Shown here: one piece after another, positions 32,538-40,303 of the stretch
How positions within the stretch are numbered: the stretch's first letter is position 1
How the letters are laid out: each line of letters starts with the position of its first letter
NCBI GenBank assembly: GCA_030425145.1
Contig: JAUHVK010000015.1
Coordinates: forward strand, 46,881-110,880
Reading direction: 5' to 3'
Origin: Alphaproteobacteria bacterium
GTDB lineage: Bacteria > Pseudomonadota > Alphaproteobacteria > Rhodobacterales > Rhodobacteraceae
DNA length: 64,000 nt
Notes under the pieces: model-generated
What the model was told of the DNA's origin: nothing
What the model saw: the letters and a program-made list of their open reading frames with translations, nothing else
The model's database searches: none
Translations under genes and position numbers: made by a program

Positions 32538-34016
32538 ATGACCAAGCTTCCGCATTATCCGCTTTTCATTGACGGCGCTTGGACCGAAGGGGGCAGCGGT
32601 CAGGTGATGACCTCGCAAAATCCGGCGACAGGCGCGGATTGGGCGACATTCGCCTGCGCGGATGCGGGCGATGTGGATCAAGCGATTGGGGCTGCGCGGC
32701 GGGCGTTGAACGATCCGGCGTGGCGCGACATGACCCAGACGCAGCGGGGTAAGTTGCTTTACCGTTTGGCAGACCTGATCGCGGAACATGCACAAGAGAT
32801 TGGCCGGATCGAGACCACCGACAGCGGTAAGCTCTTGGCAGAAACGGCCAGTCAGACGGGTTATGTCGCTGACTACTATCGCTACTACGCGGGATTGGCG
32901 GACAAGATCGAAGGTGCTGTTCTGCCCATCGACAAACCGGACATGCATGTCTTCACCCGCCGTGAACCGATTGGCGTCGTGGTGGCCATCGTGCCGTGGA
33001 ATGCTCAGATGTTCCTGACGGCGACCAAGCTTGGCCCGGCTTTGGCGGCGGGGTGCGCGGTGGTGCTGAAAGCGTCCGAGATCGCGCCTGCGCCGATGTT
33101 GGAATTCGCGCGGCTGATCGAAAAGGCGGGCTTTCCGCCGGGGGTGGTATCGGTGATCACGGGCGATGCCGAGAGCTGTGCCATCCCGCTGACGCGTCAC
33201 CCAGATGTGGACCGGATCGCCTTTACCGGCGGGCCGGAAACGGCACGGCACGTGATCCGTAATTCTGCCGAAAATTTCGCAGTCACGACGCTGGAATTGG
33301 GCGGGAAATCCCCGATCCTTGTCTTTGAGGATGCCGATTTGGATGGCGCGGCCAACGGCCTGATCGCGGGCAATTTCGGTGCGTCGGGACAAAGCTGTGT
33401 CGCTGGCAGCCGTGGCTTGGTGCACCGGTCGGTGATGGATGATCTGATCGCGCGGATCGAGGCCAAGATGGCTGGCGTGGTTATTGGCGACCCGCTGGAG
33501 GCGGCAACTCATGTGGGGCCACTTTGTACTGAGGCGCAGGTCAGGCGGATTGAAACCACACTGGCTGCAGCGATCGAGGGCGGCGCGCAAATCCGGTTTG
33601 GCGGAGCGCGGCTGGATCGGCCCGGGAACTACATGTCACCCACTCTGGTGCAATGCGCCAATGCCGAAACCGAAACGCTCAAGGTCGAGATGTTCGGCCC
33701 CGTCATGTCACTTTTGCCATTCGATACGGAAGAGGAAGCCATCGCGTTGGCGAACGACACCTCCTTCGGGTTGGGATCGGGCGTCTTCACCCAGAACATT
33801 GCCCGTGCGCATCGCGTGTCGGCCCGGATCAAGGCGGGGATTTGCTGGGTGAACACCTATCGCGCCGTATCACCCATCGCGCCGTTTGGTGGTTTCAACC
33901 AGTCGGGCTATGGACGCGAGGCTGGTATTGAGGCGATCCATGATTACACCCGCACCAAGACTGTCTGGATCAGCACGTCGGAGAAACCGATGGCCAATCC
34001 CTTTGTGATGCGGTGA
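32538..34016 (+). CDS. Aldehyde dehydrogenase (NAD(P)-dependent)
   Basis: Enzyme of 492 residues of the ALDH superfamily. The catalytic glutamate is in LELGGKSP and the nucleophilic cysteine in SGQSCVAGSR; the cofactor loop FTGGPETAR and the C-terminal SPIAPFGGFNQSGYGRE are present. It oxidises an aldehyde to the acid, probably the last step of the pathway encoded by this operon. The start is 8 nt after the monooxygenase stop. Substrate unknown. Confidence 0.92.
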   Translation: MTKLPHYPLFIDGAWTEGGSGQVMTSQNPATGADWATFACADAGDVDQAIGAARRALNDPAWRDMTQTQRGKLLYRLADLIAEHAQEIGRIETTDSGKLLAETASQTGYVADYYRYYAGLADKIEGAVLPIDKPDMHVFTRREPIGVVVAIVPWNAQMFLTATKLGPALAAGCAVVLKASEIAPAPMLEFARLIEKAGFPPGVVSVITGDAESCAIPLTRHPDVDRIAFTGGPETARHVIRNSAENFAVTTLELGGKSPILVFEDADLDGAANGLIAGNFGASGQSCVAGSRGLVHRSVMDDLIARIEAKMAGVVIGDPLEAATHVGPLCTEAQVRRIETTLAAAIEGGAQIRFGGARLDRPGNYMSPTLVQCANAETETLKVEMFGPVMSLLPFDTEEEAIALANDTSFGLGSGVFTQNIARAHRVSARIKAGICWVNTYRAVSPIAPFGGFNQSGYGREAGIEAIHDYTRTKTVWISTSEKPMANPFVMR

Positions 34017-34040
34017 TGATTGCTGGGTCTGGCGCGAGGG

Positions 34041-34916
34041 CTACCGGCCCTTGATGCGGATCGAAAAACTGCGCCTTGCACCCTGCGGTGGCCTTGGAAA
34101 CGGGGCTGCGCTGCGGACCAACTGAAGAGCTGCCTGATCGAGTGTCGCGGAGCCCGAGCTTTGCGCCAGAGATACGGCTGAGACGCCACCAGAAGCGGTG
34201 ATGGTGAACGCGATCACGGCTGCGCCTGTTGCCCGCACGCGGAGTTTTCCGGCGCGAGAGAGGGCGCGCATGACCAAACCGGGATAGGCGCTGGCGGCCG
34301 CGCTGCCAGCATCGTTCGCGCGACCTGCGTCGCCGGTTTGACGCGCTGTCGCACGCTCTTGTCCGGTTGCAGCGCCGACTCGTGCTGATTGCGCCGACGT
34401 GCCACGGGTCGTTTGTTTGGCCGTTTCGCGGGTCTTCCGCGTTTGGCGCGGAGCGGCCTTCCTGACCTGCGGGCGCAAGGACTGCACGACGGCGGCGGTT
34501 GTGATCTCTGTTTCTTGGGCCTCTTGCGCCATGGCATGGATGCGCTGCTGGGGAGGTGCGGGCGCGAGGGTTTGGTTTGGCTGCGATGCGGGTGACATGA
34601 CCGCGGGAGCTGGGACAAGGCGGGCCGCTGTGTCTTGCGTAGGAGCGGTCTCTGGCGTCTGAGGCGCGAGGGCTTGGCTTTGACGGGGTTGGGGTAGGGC
34701 CGTTGGTGTGTCTGCCTCTATCATCTCAGGTTGTGTCGCAGTTGGTGATCCCACTGCCAGATCCTCAAAGGCGTTGCCAAGGCGTACCGCCATCGTTCCT
34801 GTGCCGCCTTCGATCATCGCCGGAGCAGGGGGTACAAGTGTCAAAGCCACGGCTCCATGTGCCACAATGGCGAGCGTCAGGGCGACGGCCTTTGGAATGA
34901 CTGAAGGTCGGGTCAT
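34041..34916 (-). CDS. tonB: TonB-family energy transducer
   Basis: Protein of 291 residues: a short cytoplasmic start, one membrane anchor (KAVALTLAIVAHGAVALTLV), a long proline/alanine/threonine-rich periplasmic spacer, and a C-terminal TonB domain (YPGLVMRALSRAGKLRVRATGAAVIAFTITASGGV in outline, with QLVRSAAPFPRPP). It transmits proton-motive force from ExbBD to outer-membrane receptors. It overlaps the upstream exbD stop (ATGA). Its place beside hmu genes suggests a dedicated haem role. Confidence 0.85.
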   Translation of the reverse strand: MTRPSVIPKAVALTLAIVAHGAVALTLVPPAPAMIEGGTGTMAVRLGNAFEDLAVGSPTATQPEMIEADTPTALPQPRQSQALAPQTPETAPTQDTAARLVPAPAVMSPASQPNQTLAPAPPQQRIHAMAQEAQETEITTAAVVQSLRPQVRKAAPRQTRKTRETAKQTTRGTSAQSARVGAATGQERATARQTGDAGRANDAGSAAASAYPGLVMRALSRAGKLRVRATGAAVIAFTITASGGVSAVSLAQSSGSATLDQAALQLVRSAAPFPRPPQGARRSFSIRIKGR

Positions 34917-35299
34917 GGCGCCCCGCGCTCGGTGACGATCACAACCCGCTCGGCCCCGGTCATCCGCAGATCGCGCCCGGCGGCGATCAGGTGCTTTGCG
35001 GGAAGGGCGCGGTCGGGGATGACCCTGACGAGCCTGCGCGCGTCTTCGGGGAGTGTTGCGAGAAGTTCGGCAGCAGAGGTGAGGCTGGACCCGTTCCATG
35101 TCAACCGACCATCCGGGTGGATCACCAGCGCGTCGGCGGACGCATCGGGATCAAGTTCGGCTGTCCGGACGAGTTCGAGGTCGCGGTCGATAGGTGTGGC
35201 AAGGGTGCCTGCGACAAGAAAGAAGATCAGCATCAGGAAAACGATGTTGATCAGCGCGATGGTGGGTTCCCGATCACCTTTTGATTGCCGGTGTTTCAT
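34913..35299 (-). CDS. exbD: ExbD/TolR-family protein, second copy
   Basis: Protein of 128 residues with one membrane helix (IALINIVFLMLIFFLVAGTL) and a periplasmic domain. The helix has Asn (INIVFLML) where the usual ExbD has a proton-carrying Asp, a notable substitution. It overlaps its neighbours on both sides by 4 nt. It may form a hetero-oligomer with the first ExbD. Confidence 0.85.
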   Translation of the reverse strand: MKHRQSKGDREPTIALINIVFLMLIFFLVAGTLATPIDRDLELVRTAELDPDASADALVIHPDGRLTWNGSSLTSAAELLATLPEDARRLVRVIPDRALPAKHLIAAGRDLRMTGAERVVIVTERGAP

Positions 35300-35676
35300 G
35301 TCGCCTCCAGTACAGTGACACGGATGTGAGAGACACCGCGCAATGCGCCCAAGAGGTCTGTCAGGCGCTGGGCCGTCACATCGTCTTTTGTCGCCACAAG
35401 CACGTTTGCTTCGTCGCCGGAACCGCGCAGCGCATCGATCCGGGGTGCTAGGGTGGACAGCGGGTTATCCTGACCGTTGATGAGGACGTGATCCGCCGAG
35501 AGCGTCAGAAAAATCGGTGCTTCATCTGCCGTGCCTCCTCCTGCGGAGGCCGCCATCAGGTCGATTTCCGAAAACCGAGTGAAGGTCGAACTTAGCATGA
35601 AGAACAGCAGCAACAGGAAGATGACATCGATCAGCGATGTCATCGAAAGCCTGCGCCGGAACCGTGCCCTACGCAT
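35296..35676 (-). CDS. exbD: ExbD/TolR-family protein, first copy
   Basis: Protein of 126 residues. The helix SMTSLIDVIFLLLLFFMLSSTF keeps the essential aspartate (LIDVIFLLL). It works in the inner-membrane motor with ExbB and TonB. It overlaps exbB by 8 nt. Compared with the second copy this one has the canonical proton-path residue, so it is likely the energising subunit. Confidence 0.9.
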   Translation of the reverse strand: MRRARFRRRLSMTSLIDVIFLLLLFFMLSSTFTRFSEIDLMAASAGGGTADEAPIFLTLSADHVLINGQDNPLSTLAPRIDALRGSGDEANVLVATKDDVTAQRLTDLLGALRGVSHIRVTVLEAT

Positions 35677-36310
35677 AGACGCGCTGCGGGCGTTCGGACG
35701 TCACGCGCCTGGGGGCTAGAATGGTGGTCAGCGATGATTGCGCCAGTACCCTGTCACGGTCCATTCGGGTTTCAAACCACGTCAGCACAAGGGCAGTCGG
35801 CATGGCCACTGCCAATCCAACGGCAGTGGTGAGCAAGGCAACCCAGATGCCACCGGCGAGAAGGGACGGGTCAACCTGACTGCCTGCCTCCTGCAACGCC
35901 TGAAAAGCCGAGATCATGCCGAGCACCGTGCCAAAGAGCCCGAGCAGGGGCGCCAGCTGCGCAACCGAGTCGAGCAGGCGAAAGCCGCTTTCCAACCTCG
36001 CAAAACGGCTATCTGCCTCGGCGTCGAGACGCGCGGTGTCGGTTTGTCCCTGCATTGCCATGACGATCACCGGAGAAAGATAGCCGCGGGAGGTTTCGAT
36101 CTGCGAAAGGGCGGATATCCTGTCGCCTCGATCCCAGGCCTCAACAGCGGCGCGCAGGGCTGCGTGTCGGCCTACGCCAGCGGTGGCAAACTGCCAGAGT
36201 TTGTACAGGCACACGGTGAGAACCAGAATGGATGCCGCGCCCAGCAGAAGAACCACCGGCCCACCAAGCTCGGATATCTGCTGGATGGCCTCAAGCAGTG
36301 TATTGATCAT
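35669..36310 (-). CDS. exbB: ExbB/MotA/TolQ-family proton channel protein
   Basis: Inner-membrane protein of 213 residues with three helices: GGPVVLLLGAASILVLTVCLYKLW near the start, and two C-terminal helices including APLLGLFGTVLGMISAFQ and GIWVALLTTAVGLAVAMPTAL, the conserved ExbB/TolQ block. It provides the stator/proton channel for TonB. It overlaps the upstream periplasmic-protein gene by 4 nt. Distinction from TolQ rests on the TonB and haem-uptake context. Confidence 0.9.
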   Translation of the reverse strand: MINTLLEAIQQISELGGPVVLLLGAASILVLTVCLYKLWQFATAGVGRHAALRAAVEAWDRGDRISALSQIETSRGYLSPVIVMAMQGQTDTARLDAEADSRFARLESGFRLLDSVAQLAPLLGLFGTVLGMISAFQALQEAGSQVDPSLLAGGIWVALLTTAVGLAVAMPTALVLTWFETRMDRDRVLAQSSLTTILAPRRVTSERPQRVYA

Positions 36311-36741
36311 TCGACCAACTCCACATCCGTGCGACTGCGCAAGACCAGCGGATCGATGCAGGCGGTCTCTGGCACGCCGTCACCTGTGCAGGTCTCCACC
36401 CCGTTTATCAGGATGCGCCCAAGGTCATTGCAGATGATGTCCGGAATGACGAATTCGCGTACGCGTGGACGTCCGGCGGGGAGGTCTTGAAAATCGAACA
36501 GCGTGAGGCGGTCGACCCGACCTTCGGTGTTGAACAAGACGGTTTCATAAACCGCTTGTGTGATGTGTGCCGGATAGGAGTTTTCGACCAGAAAGCTGAT
36601 GCGGCATCCGCCTTCCGCGTCGGTGACGGCGTTCAACTCGATGGACAGTCCTGACTGGCTGGTTTCTTCGGCAAATACCGGTGCGCCCGAGAGTGCGAGT
36701 GCTGCACTTAATAGCGCGCTGTTTAATGTGGATTTTGTCAT
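36307..36741 (-). CDS. Exported protein of unknown function at head of exb-tonB operon
   Basis: Protein of 144 residues with a signal peptide (ALLSAALALSGAPVFA). The mature part is beta-rich, with cysteines in GGCRISF, DIICND, ETCTGDG and TACIDP, an even number compatible with two disulfides. I do not recognise the family. As first gene of the exbB-exbD-exbD-tonB transcript it may be a periplasmic partner of the TonB system. Confidence 0.65.
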   Translation of the reverse strand: MTKSTLNSALLSAALALSGAPVFAEETSQSGLSIELNAVTDAEGGCRISFLVENSYPAHITQAVYETVLFNTEGRVDRLTLFDFQDLPAGRPRVREFVIPDIICNDLGRILINGVETCTGDGVPETACIDPLVLRSRTDVELVE

Positions 36742-37043
36742 CGCCCCAATCCTGACGTTTCAGTCTCGTCTGGCTGGGGTCACACCCTTGCTGGATGAAG
36801 GCGGGATAGCATTCCGATCTGTCCAGCGCAATACCTGACAAAAAAGATTTGATATTCCGGCCGCGCTTGGAAATCAGAAGAAAACCCAAGTGTCGGGCAC
36901 CGTTTACGCAGACCTGAAGCCGCGAACATCCATGAACATGTCTGATTGGATTAAGCTCACCCCCCGACGCGGGGTTTGGGGGCATCAAGCACATGAACCT
37001 TGACCGGGCCAAGCGCAGGTGCGCGGTCCGGTCAATGGAAGGA
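36742..37043. other. Intergenic region upstream of the exb-tonB operon
   Basis: 302 bp holding the presumed promoter of the exb-tonB operon and two hairpins: CCCC-N5-GGGG near 36960-36976 and the long stem-loop at 37001-37036. No clear GACT-N5-AGTC iron-type dyad was found here, and no gene is supported. Confidence 0.5.
37001..37036. repeat. Long imperfect stem-loop after the hemP operon
   Basis: TTGACCGGGCC pairs with GGTCCGGTCAA (one mismatch) and an inner GCGC/GCGC pair closes around AGGT, with a two-base bulge. It follows the last gene of the hemP transcript. There is no T-run on either strand, so processing or 3'-end protection is as likely as termination. Confidence 0.55.
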
Positions 37044-37526
37044 TCAGTGAAGTCTACGGACCTGCGGCGGACCGTTCGGTACAGGCGCAGTCGGGAGGTG
37101 CCGCGCAATGTCTCGCATTGCGATACCGACACGGGCGGCCATCAGGGCGATCGGTTCCGCCAGAGAGGCGGGGACGATCAGACTTGCGATCATGGCTGCT
37201 TCGGCAAGGTCGCCGCGGGTGGCTTCGCGGACCATCAGGCGCAGAATGGCTTCATCGGACCCGATGCATGTGCATCCGAGACCGTGACGGACCAGCGGCC
37301 GCCGGGCAGCAGAGAGCAGCCGAGAGAGAAAGGTCTCGAATTGGCGCAGCTCTTCTCGACCTTTTTCAGTTCCGAAACAGCGGGCGAAGTCGCGCCAGAC
37401 CTCGGCCTGCGCATCCGGCCCCTCCATCCAGAGGCGCATCGACATGATCAGTGTGGCCTCCCAGGACACAAGATCGGTCAATTGCCCGACGACCGAAGCG
37501 CCTGTGTGATCGACGGTATCCTTCAT
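37044..37526 (-). CDS. Hypothetical protein co-transcribed with hemP
   Basis: Helical soluble protein of 160 residues, no signal peptide. It has several cysteines (RCFGTEKG, LGCTCIGSDE). I do not recognise the family. Its ATG overlaps the hemP stop (ATGA), so it is translationally coupled to a haem-uptake gene; a role in haem handling is inferred from this alone. Confidence 0.65.
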   Translation of the reverse strand: MKDTVDHTGASVVGQLTDLVSWEATLIMSMRLWMEGPDAQAEVWRDFARCFGTEKGREELRQFETFLSRLLSAARRPLVRHGLGCTCIGSDEAILRLMVREATRGDLAEAAMIASLIVPASLAEPIALMAARVGIAMRDIARHLPTAPVPNGPPQVRRLH

Positions 37527-37696
37527 TTTGTCAGGATCAGCTTGCCTGCGCGGGTGATGCGCAGAGTGTAGGTTTGTCCGTCCAGCACGATCTCGGCTTT
37601 CAGACCATTCACGATCAGGTCGCGGGCATCGTAGACGGCGGTTCCGTCGGTGCTGTCGATGCTGCGTGGGGAGGGGAGGTTCTGCATCAGGCTCAT
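37523..37696 (-). CDS. hemP: HemP-family hemin uptake protein
   Basis: Protein of 57 residues. The C-terminal part YDARDLIVNGLKAEIVLDGQTYTLRITRAGKLILTK shows the HemP pattern (LI-G...I.HDGQ.Y.LR.T..GKLILTK). HemP is linked to haem uptake genes and activates receptor expression in some species. The true ATG is 37696; the track ORF merges it with unrelated upstream codons. It overlaps genes on both sides by 4 nt. Confidence 0.9.
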   Translation of the reverse strand: MSLMQNLPSPRSIDSTDGTAVYDARDLIVNGLKAEIVLDGQTYTLRITRAGKLILTK

Positions 37697-37860
37697 CGTG
37701 CGTCTCCGGATTGGCGTGTGCGGTCGCGCTGCATGTCGATGATCTGCTCGAGGGCGAAGCCTTCGATACTGCCTTGGTCGCTGCTCGACTGGATCAAATC
37801 GCGCCAACGCAGGGCGCTGTCCTCTGGGCTGGCAATTGTGCGTTTGGGCTCGGGTGTCAT
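37693..37860 (-). CDS. Small ORF upstream of hemP, translationally coupled
   Basis: A 55-residue ORF below the track cut-off: it starts MTPEPKRTIASPEDSALRW and ends QRDRTRQSGDAR. Its TGA overlaps the hemP ATG (ATGA). AAGGA lies about 11 nt upstream of its ATG. Charged and soluble, family not recognised. It is the first gene after a candidate iron-responsive dyad. Confidence 0.6.
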   Translation of the reverse strand: MTPEPKRTIASPEDSALRWRDLIQSSSDQGSIEGFALEQIIDMQRDRTRQSGDAR

Positions 37861-37981
37861 CTTGGATTTTTCCTTTCAACAGACATCCGGGCTGCCAGAG
37901 CGGTGGCTGGGATGGTGCGACTCAGAACGCGCGGGAATCCCGATTATTCTTGTCGGGAATGAGGTCAGATAACGTTTTCTT

Positions 37982-37993
37982 ACTTTTTTAGTC
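37982..37993 (-). promoter_or_regulatory. Candidate iron-responsive dyad upstream of hemP operon
   Basis: Minus-strand CTTGACT-AAAAA-AGTA: half-site GACT, 5-nt spacer, imperfect AGT. It has the same geometry as the dyad upstream of hmuR. It may correspond to the Rhodobacterales iron-regulatory box reported computationally, but I cannot verify the consensus. Confidence 0.45.
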
Positions 37994-38096
37994 AAGTATA
38001 AATATTAGCCGAAAAGTGAGCCACATCCTGCACGGGTTTTTGGCCCGCGCAGGACAGCGGTTGGGTCTTGTTTTTGGATGGTTTACTCGTGCGGCC

Positions 38097-38423
38097 TTAG
38101 GCCGGGGCGGGTGCGTCGATTGCCTGAATGGACGTGAAGCCTTCAAAGCGGGGCGTGCCTTGGTAGAGCTTGCGCGTGTCACCCGCGCGGGCGTGGGAGG
38201 CGCGGAATTCGGCGCTGGTGGTCCAGGCGCGGAAATGGTCTTCGGTCGCCCACACCGTATGAGAGGCGTACAATACGGCACCGTCTTCCTCGGGGCCTTT
38301 GAGCATGTGGAAGGACACAAACCCGTCCATGTCCTGAAGGCGGCTCTCGCGCGAAAGCCAAAGCTCTTCGAATTCGGCAGCGTTTTCCAGCGGGACGGTA
38401 AATCGGTTCATGGCAAGATACAT
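38097..38423 (-). CDS. IsdG-like haem-degrading monooxygenase (ABM fold)
   Basis: Ferredoxin-like (antibiotic biosynthesis monooxygenase fold) protein of 108 residues. The IsdG catalytic triad Asn7-Trp67-His77 lines up here with Asn6, Trp67 and His77, within MNRF, FRAWT and ASHAR. It is the last gene of hmuSTUV, 18 nt after hmuV. It would open the haem ring in the cytosol and release iron. The triad match and operon make this much more likely than a quinol monooxygenase. Confidence 0.85.
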   Translation of the reverse strand: MYLAMNRFTVPLENAAEFEELWLSRESRLQDMDGFVSFHMLKGPEEDGAVLYASHTVWATEDHFRAWTTSAEFRASHARAGDTRKLYQGTPRFEGFTSIQAIDAPAPA

Positions 38424-38441
38424 GGATGGTCCTTCGTTAAG

Positions 38442-39239
38442 TCAGGGTCTGGTGTTCTGGGTCACGGCCGCGTGCGGCAGGATGAAAGGTATGTCGGCAG
38501 GCGGTGGATGCGAGACCCTTAGTTGGCATTCATAGGCCGCAGACAGTGTGGCATCGGTCAAGACCTCGTTCGGGGTTCCGACGGCAAGCATCTCGCCTTT
38601 GGACAGAATAGCAACCCGGTCGGCGTATAGGGCCGTCAGATTGAGATCGTGCATCACGGCAATCACACCGCCGCCGGATTGCGCAAAATCGCGGGCGATT
38701 TCCATGACCTGAAGCTGGTGGCCGATATCGAGGCTCGAGACCGGCTCGTCCAGAAAGAGCCAGCGCGGCTGGCCGTTCTCGACCGGTGCCCAGACCTGTG
38801 CCAGCACCCGCGCCAGCATAACGCGCTGGGCTTCGCCCCCCGAAAGGTCGTGGAAACTGCGATTGGCATAGTGCGCAAGGCCAACCTTTGCGAGCGCCTG
38901 TGACGGCACTTCTGGCCGATCTCCGGCCGTGCCGAATTGCAGCCCCAGACGCACGGTTTCGATCACGGTGAAGGGAAAGGCCAACCGGGCGGTCTGCGGC
39001 AGCACCGCACGTTGGGCAGCAAGTGCCCAAGGCTTCATGCTGCGGATGTCCTGTCCGTTCAGTCTGACCTCGCCGAGATAAGGCAGCGAGCCCGTCATCG
39101 CACCGAGCAACGTGGATTTGCCCGACCCGTTCGGGCCGACGATCGCAGTCACCTGGCCGGGCTGTGCCTTCAGGCTGACGCCGCGCAAAGCGCGATGCTG
39201 TCCATAGGACACGGTGATGTCTTCGGCGACGACACTCAT
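38442..39239 (-). CDS. hmuV: Haem ABC transporter ATP-binding protein HmuV
   Basis: ATPase of 265 residues: Walker A GPNGSGKST, signature LSGGEAQR, Walker B WLFLDEPVSSLD and switch His in AVMHDLNL. The sequence type is that of siderophore/haem importers. ATG 39239 overlaps the hmuU stop (ATGA); the 12-residue track extension is not needed. It energises HmuU at the inner membrane. Confidence 0.93.
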   Translation of the reverse strand: MSVVAEDITVSYGQHRALRGVSLKAQPGQVTAIVGPNGSGKSTLLGAMTGSLPYLGEVRLNGQDIRSMKPWALAAQRAVLPQTARLAFPFTVIETVRLGLQFGTAGDRPEVPSQALAKVGLAHYANRSFHDLSGGEAQRVMLARVLAQVWAPVENGQPRWLFLDEPVSSLDIGHQLQVMEIARDFAQSGGGVIAVMHDLNLTALYADRVAILSKGEMLAVGTPNEVLTDATLSAAYECQLRVSHPPPADIPFILPHAAVTQNTRP

Positions 39240-40303
39240 AGATCGACCACCCCCCGACGTTTGAGAAGGATCCACAAAAAGACCGGCGCGCCCAGAACGG
39301 CTGTCACGATCCCGATGGGCAGTTCAGCGGGGGCGATGATGCTCCGTGCAATGACATCGGCGAGGATCAGCAGGCTCGCGCCTAGGAGGGCCGCGTTCAA
39401 GAGCAATGTCCGATGATCGGGGCCGGAAGCCAGTCGCAGAAGATGAGGCACGACAATGCCGACAAACCCGATCCCGCCAGATACCGCTACGGCTGCTCCG
39501 GTGGCTCCGGCAACGGCGAGAATGGTGATGGATTTCAACTTTTGCACGTCGATGCCGATGTGGGCCGCGGTTGCTTCGCCCATGGCGAGACCGTTCAGAC
39601 CGCGCCCCAGTGTCAGTGCAGCGGCAATGGACAGAAGGATCATCGGACCTGCGGCAAACACCTTGGCCCAGTTGGCCCCTGCGAGTGAGCCCAGACCCCA
39701 AAAGGTCAGATCGCGCAGTTGCTGGTCATTGGCGACGAAGACAAGGATGCCCGACAGTGCGCCTGCCAAGGCCGCCAGGGCGATGCCGGCCAGCAGCATC
39801 GTCGCTACTGACGTTCTACCGTGACGGGTGGACACTCGGTAGAGCAGAAGGATCGTTCCCCAGCCTCCGAGGAACGCAATGAGTGGTGTCAGGTGATCGC
39901 CGGTGAGGTCAGTCAGCCAGATCGGAAGATGCGCCCCCAAAACAATCGCAAGGATCGCCCCCAATCCCGCACCGGCGCTGATGCCGACAATGCCGGGATC
40001 GGCCAGCGGGTTACGGAACAGCCCCTGCATTACCACACCAGAGACCGCCAGCGCTGCGCCAACAAGGGTGCCCATGGCCAGACGGGGGAGGCGGATGTCG
40101 AAAAGGACGACGCGCTCCAAAGGGCTCAGAACCTCACCCACCAAGACCTTTGCCAGCATGTGCATCAGCGTCACGTCCGTCGCACCGATCTGAAGGCTCA
40201 GGAGAGCCGTCAGACCCAATGCTGTTGTCAGCACCCAATGCAATTTGCGCGCCTGTACGGCCCGATCCTGCGGGGCAAGGTTCCCGTCTGCAATCGCGGT
40301 CAT
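39236..40303 (-). CDS. hmuU: Haem ABC transporter permease HmuU
   Basis: FecCD-family permease of 355 residues with about ten membrane helices. Characteristic segments: RLPRLAMGTLVGAALAVSGVVMQGLFRNPLADP early and GFVGIVVPHLLRLASGPDHR late. It moves haem from the periplasmic binding protein to the cytosol. It overlaps hmuT and hmuV by 4 nt each. Confidence 0.95.
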   Translation of the reverse strand: MTAIADGNLAPQDRAVQARKLHWVLTTALGLTALLSLQIGATDVTLMHMLAKVLVGEVLSPLERVVLFDIRLPRLAMGTLVGAALAVSGVVMQGLFRNPLADPGIVGISAGAGLGAILAIVLGAHLPIWLTDLTGDHLTPLIAFLGGWGTILLLYRVSTRHGRTSVATMLLAGIALAALAGALSGILVFVANDQQLRDLTFWGLGSLAGANWAKVFAAGPMILLSIAAALTLGRGLNGLAMGEATAAHIGIDVQKLKSITILAVAGATGAAVAVSGGIGFVGIVVPHLLRLASGPDHRTLLLNAALLGASLLILADVIARSIIAPAELPIGIVTAVLGAPVFLWILLKRRGVVDL

